Shown: piece after piece, positions 1-5,863 of the stretch | How the letters are laid out: each line of letters begins with the position of its first letter | Numbering within the stretch: the stretch's first letter is position 1 | Assembly (NCBI GenBank): GCA_035545535.1 | Contig: DASZYF010000234.1 | Span: forward strand, 1-7,357 | Direction of reading: 5' to 3' | DNA: 7,357 bases | From: DASZYF01 sp035545535 | Lineage (GTDB): Bacteria; Actinomycetota; Actinomycetes; Mycobacteriales; CAJCIY01 | Position numbers and translations under genes: made by a program | The notes under the pieces: generated by a model | Databases searched by the model: none | What the model saw: only the letters and a program-made list of their open reading frames with translations | What the model was told of the DNA's origin: nothing

Positions 1-1
1 C

Positions 2-118
2 TGCGGCGGGCTGTCCGAGGATGAGCTGCTGGCCGCCGGCGCCTCCGCGGTCTTCGACGACCCGCATGCGCTCCTGGAGGCGGTCGACGCCTCCCCACTC
101 GCCGCCCTGCTGCCTTGA
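2..118 (+). CDS. C-terminal end of a HAD-family phosphatase (5' truncated by window edge)
   Basis: The frame is open from the window edge to the TGA at 116-118 and encodes the last 38 residues of a protein. The sequence runs GGLSEDELLAAGASAVFDD and then a leucine-rich end. This pattern (GG.S..EL..AGA..V..DP..LL) is typical of the C-terminal strand and helix of HAD-superfamily hydrolases of the phosphoglycolate phosphatase/Gph type, where the last acidic-loop strand is followed by 'AGA.AV..DP.EL'. The catalytic DxD motif lies outside the window, so substrate and activity cannot be judged. It is co-directional with the rsbQ-like gene, with 56 bases between them if that gene starts at 175, so the two may be co-transcribed. 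The family call rests on this short tail only. Confidence 0.6.
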   Translation, partial: CGGLSEDELLAAGASAVFDDPHALLEAVDASPLAALLP

Positions 119-174
119 GCAAGCGCCCGCCCCGCCGGGACGCCACCGCATCGGCAGCGCGTAGCGTCAGCGCG

Positions 175-978
175 ATGGGTGTGCGCGAGCGGTTCAACGT
201 CACCGAGCTCGGTGACCCCGCCGCGCCGCCGATCCTGTTCGCGCACGGCTTCGGCTGCGACCAGAGCATGTGGCGCCACGTCGCTCCACGCTTCGCCGCC
301 GACCACCACGTGGTGCTGTACGACCTCATCGGCATGGGGGGCACGGATCCGGGCGACTACGACGCGGAGCGCTACAGCACGCTGCACGGCTACGCCCTCG
401 ACGTGCTCGAGATCGCCGGCGAGCTCGCATTGCGGGACGTCGTCTTCGTCGGTCACTCGGTGTCCGCGATGAGTGGCGTGCTGGCCGCCGCACAGCGCCC
501 GGAGCTGTTCTCCTCACTGGTGCTGGTCGGACCGTCCCCGCGCTACATCGACGACGAGGGCTACGTCGGCGGCTTCAGCGCGGCCGACATCGACGACCTC
601 CTCGCGACGCTCGAGCGCAACTTCCTCGGCTGGTCGGCTGCGATGGCCCCGGTCATCATGGGCAACCCGGGCACGCCCGACCTCGGTGCGGAGCTCACCC
701 GCCTGTTCTGCGCCGCCGACCCGGACATCGCCCGGCGCTTCGCAGAGGTCACCTTCCGGTCGGACCAGCGCGCCGACCTGAAGCGCGTCGCGACGCGCAC
801 GCTGGTGCTGCAGTGCTCGAACGACGTCATCGCCCCCACCAGCGTGGGCGCCTACGTGGCTGAGCAGATGCCGGCCGCGACCCTCGTGCAGCTGCGCGCC
901 AGCGGCCACTGCCCCAACCTGTCGGCGCCTGACGAGGTGACCGACGCCATCGCCGACTTCCTCGCGATCGCGTCCTGA
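175..978 (+). CDS. rsbQ: RsbQ-type alpha/beta hydrolase (signal-sensing hydrolase)
   Basis: This 267-residue alpha/beta hydrolase closely resembles Bacillus subtilis RsbQ (269 residues). It shares the oxyanion-loop segment HGFGCDQSMW (residues 24-33), the nucleophile elbow VGHSVSA, the stretch RPELFSSLVLVGPSPRY, RFCxxDPxIARxFA-like residues near 178-190, and the C-terminal ASGHCPNLSAPDE. The triad is Ser95, Asp217 and His245, matching Ser96, Asp219 and His247 of RsbQ. In B. subtilis, RsbQ supplies a signal to the PAS domain of the phosphatase RsbP and so activates sigma-B under energy stress. Plant D14/KAI2 receptors belong to the same family. I chose ATG 175 because it gives RsbQ length. The frame stays open upstream to a TTG at 115 that overlaps the previous stop codon, but those 20 extra residues have no RsbQ counterpart. 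No strong ribosome binding site precedes 175. The PAS gene follows after 23 bases, as expected for its partner. Confidence 0.93.
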   Translation: MGVRERFNVTELGDPAAPPILFAHGFGCDQSMWRHVAPRFAADHHVVLYDLIGMGGTDPGDYDAERYSTLHGYALDVLEIAGELALRDVVFVGHSVSAMSGVLAAAQRPELFSSLVLVGPSPRYIDDEGYVGGFSAADIDDLLATLERNFLGWSAAMAPVIMGNPGTPDLGAELTRLFCAADPDIARRFAEVTFRSDQRADLKRVATRTLVLQCSNDVIAPTSVGAYVAEQMPAATLVQLRASGHCPNLSAPDEVTDAIADFLAIAS

Positions 979-1001
979 GCCGCGAAGCGGGGCCTCAGCC
1001 C

Positions 1002-1325
1002 GTGGCCGGCGCGTACGTGGAGACAGCACCGAGCGGCCGCATCGTCCGCGTCGACGACGCGTTCTGCACGCTCACCGGGCGGACGGAGGAGGAGCTGGTC
1101 GGGCACCTGCGCTTCGTCGACGTCCTCTGGGCCGGCAGCCAGATCGTGTACGAGGTGCGGCTGACCCCCTTGCTCGATGCGGCCGGTGCGGTCACCAACC
1201 TCGCGGTGGACATCCGTCGCACCGACGGGATGCGCGTGCCCGTGCTGGTCTCCGCGTCCGCCGAGCGCACCGCCTCCGGACAGACGCGCCTCGTCCGCTA
1301 CACGGTCCGCCCGACCGAGGGCTGA
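1002..1325 (+). CDS. Stand-alone PAS domain protein, partner of RsbQ, without output domain
   Basis: This 107-residue protein consists of a single PAS domain. It starts MAGAYVETAPSGRIVRVDDA and continues with F..LTGRTEEELVG, YEVRLTPLLDAAGAV, IRRTDGMRVPVLVSA and RLVRYTVRPT. This is the sub-type found at the N-terminus of RsbP-like proteins ('GY.S...dGrI..vN..F...TGy..eEL.G', 'RaDGsr.PVLVna', 'lvR.tvfdat'). In those proteins the chain continues from this point into a coiled linker and a PP2C phosphatase, histidine kinase or GGDEF domain. Here it stops just after the last PAS strand, at TGA 1323-1325. The start is GTG 1002, preceded by a weak purine run (GAAGCGGGG, 984-992), and the N-terminus matches the natural PAS start, so nothing seems missing there. 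Its gene directly follows rsbQ, so the pair is likely co-translated and interacting. The ligand, and how a signal leaves this domain, are unknown. Confidence 0.88.
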   Translation: MAGAYVETAPSGRIVRVDDAFCTLTGRTEEELVGHLRFVDVLWAGSQIVYEVRLTPLLDAAGAVTNLAVDIRRTDGMRVPVLVSASAERTASGQTRLVRYTVRPTEG

Positions 1326-1353
1326 CGCGACGGCCGGGCCACGCCCGCGCGCG

Positions 1354-2511
1354 TCAGCGCCGGGCGGCCGAGACGCTCGCCGCCGTGCCGAGGTAGGCGA
1401 TGCGGGCGTCACCGACCGGCGTGCCGGTGCCGCGACTGCACACCATCGCCAGCGCGAGGGCGCGCGCCGGGTCGCACCAGCCGCCCGAGCCGCCGAAGCC
1501 GAAGTGCCCGAACGCCGTCGGTGACGCGCCGCGCGTCGTGAACGCCTTGTGGTAGCCCAGGCGCCAGCCCATGGACATCCCGAGCACGACGTCGCGGCCA
1601 CGCCCGTGCACGGTGCCCGCCTTGCGCACCGTCTCCGGTGACAGCAGCTGCAGACCGTCGACGGTGCCGCCGCCGGCGATCATCGCGTACATCTTGGCGA
1701 GGGAACGTGCGGTGACGAAACCGTTCGCGGCCGGGATCGCGGCGTCCATCGCCTCGACCCGCCAGAGCACGTCCTCGATCCCTTGGGGCGAGAGCGCCTC
1801 GAGCACACGGTTGGTCGCCGGCAGGTTCGTGAACCGTTCGGCGAGCCCGCCCTTGCGCGGGTTCGCGAGGCGCAGCAACGGCTTCGCCATCGGCGCGAGC
1901 GGCGCGACACGGTCCCGCTCGGCCGGTGGGCAGCCGATGTAGAGGCCGTCGAGCTTCAGCGGCGCCGCGATCTCGTCGGCGACGAAGGTGGTGATGTCGC
2001 GGCCGTCGACCCGCCGGATGATCTCGCCGACGAGCCAGCCGTAGGTCAACGCGTGGTAGCCGTTCCGCGTGCCGGGCTCGTACGCCGGCCAGGCGTTGGC
2101 GAGCGCGTCCACCATGAAGTCCCAGTCGAGCATCCGCTCGGAGTGCTCGATGAGCGACCGCACCTTGTGCAGCCCGGCGGCGTGCGTGAGCACGTGCTGC
2201 ACGGTGCAGCTCTCCTTGCCGGCGCGGGCGAACTCGGGCCAGTACTCACCGACCGGCGCGGCGTAGTCGACCCGGCCGCGGTCGGCGAGCAGGTGCAGCG
2301 CCGTCGATGCGATGCCCTTGGTGCTGCTGAAGCACATCGACAACGTGTCCTCGCGCCAGGTGTCACCGCCGGCGCGCTGCCCGCCCCAGAGGTCCACGAC
2401 GAGCTCGCCACGGTGGTAGACCGCGACCGCGGCCCCGCCGTCCGTGCGGCGCAGCTGGCGCTCGAACACGCGGGCGACCTCGACGAACCCCGGATGCACG
2501 TACCCGTCCAC
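1354..2511 (-). CDS. Beta-lactamase-related serine hydrolase (family VIII esterase type)
   Basis: This 385-residue protein belongs to the class C beta-lactamase/penicillin-binding-like fold of actinobacterial esterases. Visible motifs are the SxxK nucleophile motif FSSTKG (Ser62, Lys65), the Tyr motif GYHALTYGWL (Tyr152, standing in for YxN), and a C-terminal HFGFGGSGG segment (His336-x-Gly338) in place of the KTG box. The N-terminal phrase HPGFVEVARVFERQL and the PLGLDxxYIG-like segment near 182-192 are also typical of this group. Members hydrolyse short-chain esters or related substrates; real beta-lactamase activity is rare. No signal peptide is visible, so it is probably cytoplasmic. The start is GTG 2511, with GGAG a few bases upstream. 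An ATG at 2519 is out of frame. The gene lies 70 bases downstream of the acyl-CoA synthetase on the same strand and ends 28 bases from the PAS gene, tail to tail. The physiological substrate cannot be told. Confidence 0.9.
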   Translation of the reverse strand: MDGYVHPGFVEVARVFERQLRRTDGGAAVAVYHRGELVVDLWGGQRAGGDTWREDTLSMCFSSTKGIASTALHLLADRGRVDYAAPVGEYWPEFARAGKESCTVQHVLTHAAGLHKVRSLIEHSERMLDWDFMVDALANAWPAYEPGTRNGYHALTYGWLVGEIIRRVDGRDITTFVADEIAAPLKLDGLYIGCPPAERDRVAPLAPMAKPLLRLANPRKGGLAERFTNLPATNRVLEALSPQGIEDVLWRVEAMDAAIPAANGFVTARSLAKMYAMIAGGGTVDGLQLLSPETVRKAGTVHGRGRDVVLGMSMGWRLGYHKAFTTRGASPTAFGHFGFGGSGGWCDPARALALAMVCSRGTGTPVGDARIAYLGTAASVSAARR

Positions 2512-2581
2512 CGCTCCATCCTGACGGAACCGACGGCGCGCTCGTGCGGGCCGCGCGGGACGGGCCGGGGAGGACCGGAAG

Positions 2582-4057
2582 TCAGCGGCTCGTCACTCCA
2601 CGCCGCTCCTCGGTGAGCGCCGCGCGGTTCACCTTCATCGCCGCGCTGCGCGGGATCGCATCGATGAGCTCCATCGACTTGGGCACCTTGAACGGGTGCA
2701 GCCGGGACTTCGCGAACGCGCGCACGTCGTCCAGCGACGGCGGGTCGGCCGGGTCGGCCGGCTCGACGATCGCGTGCACGCGCCGGCCCCACTCCTCGTC
2801 GTCGAGTCCGACGATGACGATGTCACGGATCTTGGGGTGGTCCATCAGCGCGGTCTCCACCTCGGCGGGGTAGATGTTGGCACCGCCGCTGATGATGAGG
2901 TCGCTGCGCCGGTCGACGAGGAACAGGAAGCCGTCCTCGTCGAGGTAGCCGAGGTCGCCGACGGTGCAGAAGCCCTCGTCGGTCATCGTCGGCTGCGCAC
3001 CGCCGAGGTAGGTCGACCCGCCGTACGCCTTCGAGCGCAGGTAGACCTCGCCGACCTCGCCGGGCGCGGCCGGGTTGCCGTCGGCGTCGAGCACGCGGAC
3101 CTCGCTGTCGCGCGCCGGCCGGCCGACGCTCCCCTGCTTGTCCATCCACTCGTCCGCGCGGATGGCGGTGATGCCCAGCCCCTCGCTCATGCCGTAGGAC
3201 ATGATCAGCTTGTCGGCGCCCACGAGCCCGGCCCACCGGTGCACCAGCCCGGGCGGCATCGGCGCCGCGCCCTGGGTGATGACCTTGATGCTCGACAGGT
3301 CGCGGTCATCGATGCCGGGCACGTCGGCCATGCGCTTGAGCATCGTCGGCGTGCACGTGAACGCCGAGACGCGGTGCCGCTCGATCACGTCGATCGCCTG
3401 CGCACCGTCGAAGCGCTCGAGGACGATCACGCGGTCGCCACCGAGCAGGTTGTAGAAGGAGTGGAAGCCGTTGAGGTGGTACATCGGACCGAGCACGAGG
3501 ATCGTCTGCGGCCGCGCGACCGGGCCCCACTTCTCGGCGAACGGACGCGCGAGCTCGGGGCTGTAGACGCCCGGACGGCTCGCGAGGATCACCTTGGGCA
3601 GCCCGGTCGATCCGCTGCTGCAGATGCCGTGCGACTGGGGCGCGACCACGTCGGCGAAGTCGGAGACCGGCCCGCCGGCGGTCGCGTCGATCCACGCGAT
3701 GTCGTCCTCGCCGAGGTGCACGTTCCCGTCGACCACCGCGCGCAGCCGCTCGAGCTCCCACTCGGGCAGGTCCCAGCGCATCGGCACGGGCACGGCGCCG
3801 AGCTTCCACGCCGCGAAGACCGAGAGCGTGAGCTGCGGGCTGTTGCGCAGCCCGATGCCGAGCCGGTCGCCCTGACCGAGACCGCGGTCCGCGAGCGCCG
3901 CGGCGACCTGGCTCGAGCGCCGGTCGAGCTCGGACCAGGTGAACGCGGTCTCGGTGCCGTCCGCCGCGACGTGACGCGACACCACCGGCGGCTCAGGATC
4001 GGCGGCGCACTCCGCCGCGAGCTCGGCGATGCGGGCCGCGATGCTCACTGCCTCCAC
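2582..4057 (-). CDS. ANL-superfamily acyl-CoA synthetase (AMP-binding)
   Basis: This complete 491-residue adenylate-forming enzyme carries the core motifs in order. The phosphate-binding loop is SSGSTGLPK (147-155). Then come the substrate/AMP region TQGAAPMPPG (261-270), the A5 motif SYGMSEG (287-293), the A7 motif GDLGYLDEDG (367-376, with the ribose-binding Asp368), and the hinge/A8 motif DRRSDLIISGGANIYPAEVE (382-401). The C-terminal catalytic lysine is probably Lys475 in PRSAAMKVNR. Such enzymes activate a carboxylic acid with ATP to an acyl-adenylate and transfer it to CoA. It resembles the FadD/BaiB-like CoA ligases of actinobacteria used for fatty, bile or aromatic acids, but the acid cannot be named. 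At the lysine motif a Met replaces the common Gly (AMK rather than TGK). I use GTG 4057; a second in-frame GTG lies at 4048, and neither has a strong ribosome binding site. The gene is 41 bases downstream of the small protein gene at 4099-4380, suggesting one transcript. Confidence 0.94.
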   Translation of the reverse strand: MEAVSIAARIAELAAECAADPEPPVVSRHVAADGTETAFTWSELDRRSSQVAAALADRGLGQGDRLGIGLRNSPQLTLSVFAAWKLGAVPVPMRWDLPEWELERLRAVVDGNVHLGEDDIAWIDATAGGPVSDFADVVAPQSHGICSSGSTGLPKVILASRPGVYSPELARPFAEKWGPVARPQTILVLGPMYHLNGFHSFYNLLGGDRVIVLERFDGAQAIDVIERHRVSAFTCTPTMLKRMADVPGIDDRDLSSIKVITQGAAPMPPGLVHRWAGLVGADKLIMSYGMSEGLGITAIRADEWMDKQGSVGRPARDSEVRVLDADGNPAAPGEVGEVYLRSKAYGGSTYLGGAQPTMTDEGFCTVGDLGYLDEDGFLFLVDRRSDLIISGGANIYPAEVETALMDHPKIRDIVIVGLDDEEWGRRVHAIVEPADPADPPSLDDVRAFAKSRLHPFKVPKSMELIDAIPRSAAMKVNRAALTEERRGVTSR

Positions 4058-4098
4058 GCGCGGAGCCTGGCACAGCGACGACGCCGGGACGGGCCACG

Positions 4099-4380
4099 TC
4101 AGGCGGAGGCGGCCTGGGCCGGCGGCGCCATGGCGATGGTGGCCCGCACGATGCGCGCCGCTTCAGCGGTGAGCGCCCGCTGCAGGGTGTTGACGTAGAG
4201 CGCCCGGAGGCAGGCGACCGCCTCACCCGGGCTGACGTCGACCGCGTGGTCGATGCCCGCGCGGGTGCGGAACGCCTCCATGTCTCCGACGAGCAGTGCA
4301 GCTTCCCAGCACGTGCGGTCGTGGCGGGCGGCGACCGCCACGATGCAGAGCGGTTGAGGGAGCGGGAGTGTGTTGATCAT
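4099..4380 (-). CDS. Small unknown protein, paralogue of the divergent gene at 4545-4799
   Basis: This 93-residue protein matches no family I recognise. It begins MINTLPLPQPLCIVAVAARH, a short hydrophobic stretch interrupted by charged residues and so unlikely to be a signal peptide or membrane anchor. A conserved core follows at residues 25-45 (WEAALLVGDMEAFRTRAGIDH), then a helical-looking segment (EAVACLRALYVNTLQRALTAEA) and an Ala/Pro-rich tail. The core has 15 of 21 residues identical to the core of the divergently transcribed neighbour. That conservation across opposite strands is the best evidence that both are real genes. The start is ATG 4378-4380; the upstream TCCATCGTCGCCCGC has no good ribosome binding site. 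The gene precedes the acyl-CoA synthetase by 41 bases on the same strand and may lead that operon. Function unknown; a small protein-protein interaction or regulatory role would only be a guess. Confidence 0.7.
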   Translation of the reverse strand: MINTLPLPQPLCIVAVAARHDRTCWEAALLVGDMEAFRTRAGIDHAVDVSPGEAVACLRALYVNTLQRALTAEAARIVRATIAMAPPAQAASA

Positions 4381-4410
4381 GCGGGCGACGATGGACCGCG
4401 CTCGTCGGCG

Positions 4411-4433
4411 CCGGTGATCGCCACACCGGTGAT
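4411..4433. repeat. Short tandem direct repeat in the divergent intergenic region
   Basis: CCGGTGAT occurs at 4411-4418 and again at 4426-4433. The 15-base units containing these match at 11 of 15 positions. The pair lies 31-53 bases upstream of the - strand small gene (start 4380) and upstream of the + strand paralogue. A spacing of 15 bases is compatible with tandem binding of a regulator, but two copies of 8 bases in GC-rich DNA can also arise by chance. Confidence 0.3.
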
Positions 4434-4514
4434 GAGCAGAAAGTCACGTGCATGTCACCCGCCGACGGGGAGCCTGCCCGCATACGTCCGAGTTGCGATC
4501 GCGTGCGGTGGCGC

Positions 4515-4532
4515 GTCACGACAGTCCGTGAC
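4515..4532. promoter_or_regulatory. Inverted repeat GTCACG-N6-CGTGAC, possible operator
   Basis: A perfect 6-bp inverted repeat (arms 4515-4520 and 4527-4532, spacer ACAGTC) ends 12 bases before the preferred GTG start at 4545. Its size and symmetry suit binding by a dimeric regulator such as a TetR, MarR or Xre-type protein, or a small 5' leader hairpin. If translation actually begins at ATG 4452 the repeat would lie inside the coding region, which is less likely. No convincing -10/-35 pair could be assigned around it. Confidence 0.35.
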
Positions 4533-4544
4533 AATGATGCGGAG

Positions 4545-4799
4545 GTGGCCAACCCCGATGGTCCGGAGGTGTTCTGCCTCCTCGCCGTTCCCGCTCTCGC
4601 ACACGCGGAAGCCTGGGAAGCGGCGCTGTTCGCCGGGCGCCACGAGATCTTCCGCACGCGGGCGGGTCTGGACCATCCGGTCACGGGGGATCCCGACGTC
4701 GCGATGAACCACCTGCGGTCCGAGCTGGGACGCCAGGTGGCTCGCTTGCTCGCCCCCGTGATCATCCCGGAGCAGAAGACACCGCCCGTCTCGGCGTGA
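4545..4799 (+). CDS. Small unknown protein, divergent paralogue of 4099-4380
   Basis: This 84-residue protein is read from GTG 4545; the frame is open back to ATG 4452, which would give 115 residues. I prefer 4545 because the product then has 23 residues before the conserved Trp, against 24 in the paralogue. The extra upstream residues (SPADGEPARIRPSCDRVRW and on) look non-conserved and cover an inverted repeat better explained as a regulatory site. The drawback is that the GGAG motif directly abuts the GTG. The core WEAALFAGRHEIFRTRAGLDH (4614-4676) aligns without gaps to the neighbour's core, with 15 of 21 residues identical. Before it is a hydrophobic VFCLLAVPALAHAEA stretch, possibly a beta strand plus helix start; after it a helix-like NHLRSELGRQVARLLA and a short Pro-rich tail. 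Family and function are not recognised. The stop TGA is at 4797-4799. Confidence 0.68.
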   Translation: MANPDGPEVFCLLAVPALAHAEAWEAALFAGRHEIFRTRAGLDHPVTGDPDVAMNHLRSELGRQVARLLAPVIIPEQKTPPVSA

Positions 4800-4928
4800 C
4801 CCGTTCGCCGGGCGCAGCGACGCTCAGGTTGGGCGGGCGTTGCGTCCGCGATCGCCCTGTCCGGTCATCGTGCGGCAATCCGCGCGAGCGACGTCAATGG
4901 CACGAACGGGTCCGCCGACAGGCTGCTC
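4800..4928. other. Intergenic stretch without recognisable feature
   Basis: These 129 bases lie between the small paralogue gene and the ATPase-like gene, both on the + strand. I see no clear terminator (no strong hairpin with a T-run) and no promoter of recognisable consensus. Only a weak CAGG lies 7-10 bases before ATG 4929. Read-through from the upstream gene is possible. Confidence 0.4.
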
Positions 4929-5621
4929 ATGTCCCCTGCGCCATCGCCGCTCCGGCCGGTCACCACCGGGACCCTCCGGGTCGCGACCGTCGTGCTGCAC
5001 AACTACCGATGCTTCACCGGTTGGCACGACATCGCCGTCGACATCGCGCAGCACCACCCGTCGATGGGCAGCCACTACCAGCGCCTGTGCGGTCCGAGCC
5101 GCAACACCGTGCTCCAAGCGGTGCTCGTGGTCCTCTGCGGTCCGCGCGCGGAACGCATCGCGTTCACCGTCGGGCGCGATGAGTCGACCGACGTCGCCTA
5201 CCGCCGGTTCATCGAGGGCGCGCTGTCCCGCGCCGCGCTCCGCGAAGGGCAGCGGTGCATGAGCGGACGTGTGGACCTCGACACGGAGGACGGCCGGCGC
5301 ACGACCGTCGTGCGCGTGTGGAGGTTCGCGCCGGACGGCTCGATCGCCGACGAGCGGGTGGTCCGGCTCGACGAACGTGGGCGGATCGAGCTGCACGACT
5401 CCACCGACGACGCCGTCGAGGCGCTGCTCTACAAGACGGCCCCCCTGCCGGCGCTGAACAGCCTCGCCGGGTCGGCGTGCCATCGATCGTGCCCGTGCAC
5501 CGCCGGCGCAGCAGTGACGCCGTTGCTCATCCCCCGTCAACGCGGACCCGTGCGCGGCTCCGACGCCGGGCGCGTCCGACGGGCCCACGAGCTCGCCGGC
5601 CTACCTGAACGGTCTAGGTAG
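4929..5621 (+). CDS. Unknown protein resembling a degenerate DndD/SMC-like ATPase N-terminal lobe
   Basis: The predicted protein has 230 residues. Codons show the G/C third-position bias of a real gene to about residue 180. Residues 16-40 (LRVATVVLHNYRCFTGWHDIAVDIA) look like the first strands of RecF/SMC/DndD-type ATPases ('L.L.NF..F.G...IDL'). Residues 53-70 (LCGPSRNTVLQAVLVVLC) sit where 'L.G.NGAGKTTLL.A..LAL' is expected, but the GK[S/T] of Walker A is gone. YRRFIEGALSRAA, RVDLDTEDGRRTTVVRVWRF and DERVVRLDERG follow the order of the next DndD-like elements. DAVEALLYKTAPLPALNSLAG sits where the Q-loop (DGE) region would be. No coiled coil, signature motif or Walker B follows. After about residue 181 codon use deteriorates (CAT, CGA, TTG, CAA, CTA, TCT, AGG), so the last 50 residues may follow a frameshift. 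This reading is from remembered family patterns, not a search. It could equally be an unrelated unknown protein. Confidence 0.6.
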   Translation: MSPAPSPLRPVTTGTLRVATVVLHNYRCFTGWHDIAVDIAQHHPSMGSHYQRLCGPSRNTVLQAVLVVLCGPRAERIAFTVGRDESTDVAYRRFIEGALSRAALREGQRCMSGRVDLDTEDGRRTTVVRVWRFAPDGSIADERVVRLDERGRIELHDSTDDAVEALLYKTAPLPALNSLAGSACHRSCPCTAGAAVTPLLIPRQRGPVRGSDAGRVRRAHELAGLPERSR

Positions 5622-5684
5622 GACGGGGACCGCGCGGGCCGGCTGCTGGTCTGATCGGGCCATCGCGGGCGATCCGTCGGACAA

Positions 5685-5743
5685 CGGCGGCCCACCGACA
5701 GATCCGACACAACCCCTCATGTCGGGTCATAGGTGGGCCGCCG
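5685..5743. repeat. Strong two-tier hairpin (12-bp and 9-bp nested stems)
   Basis: The outer arms are CGGCGGCCCACC (5685-5696) and GGTGGGCCGCCG (5732-5743), a perfect 12-bp inverted repeat. Inside, GATCCGACA (5701-5709) pairs with TGTCGGGTC (5720-5728) over 9 positions with one G-T wobble. A 10-base loop (5710-5719) closes it, and the internal loop between the stems has 4 and 3 bases. There is no T-run after it on either strand, so it is not a standard intrinsic terminator, although actinobacteria do use hairpins without U-tracts. It lies 63 bases after the stop of the ATPase-like gene. Alternatives are a structured leader RNA for the downstream gene, a REP-like palindromic element, or a recombination/attachment site. 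Confidence 0.6.
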
Positions 5744-5748
5744 CGGTG

Positions 5749-5760
5749 TGAGCCGGCTCA
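5749..5760. promoter_or_regulatory. Perfect 12-bp palindrome, possible operator
   Basis: TGAGCCGGCTCA is a perfect palindrome five bases after the large hairpin. The symmetry extends outward as GTG (5746-5748) against CAC (5763-5765) if two bases (TA) bulge. It lies 114 bases upstream of the zinc-binding gene start. A dimeric regulator site upstream of that gene is plausible, and no promoter boxes could be assigned with confidence. Confidence 0.35.
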
Positions 5761-5863
5761 TACACGCCGGATCGACGGTGGTCCGGGCCGCGATCGTCGG
5801 CGTGTCCGCGCAGCACCACGCCCCCGTCGCTGCTGGGCTTTCCCTCGGCGCGTTCGCCACCTC

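Noticed and set aside
115..174. TTG start overlapping the upstream stop, extending RsbQ by 20 residues
   Set aside because: Known RsbQ proteins start at the position equivalent to ATG 175, and the extension is a basic, Ala-rich sequence without counterpart. The overlap with TGA keeps it as a minor possibility.
514..1029. - strand frame opposite rsbQ
   Set aside because: Antisense shadow of a gene with strong similarity to RsbQ.
1326..1353. Terminator between the convergent PAS and hydrolase genes
   Set aside because: Only a 5-bp stem (CGGGC-CAC-GCCCG) is visible, with no T-run, too weak to call.
1783..2616. 277-residue + strand frame opposite the serine hydrolase
   Set aside because: Antisense to a gene with clear SxxK and Tyr motifs; Val/Arg/Glu-rich translation without recognisable structure.
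2696..4198. 500-residue open frame on the + strand opposite the acyl-CoA synthetase
   Set aside because: It is exactly antisense to an enzyme with all expected motifs. Its translation is rich in Arg, Val, Asp and His without any domain, as expected for the shadow of a GC-biased gene.
4824..5588. 254-residue - strand frame opposite the ATPase-like gene
   Set aside because: It is slightly longer than the + strand gene, but its translation is Arg/Gly/Ala/Asp-rich low-complexity sequence, while the + frame has G/C third positions and a plausible fold order.
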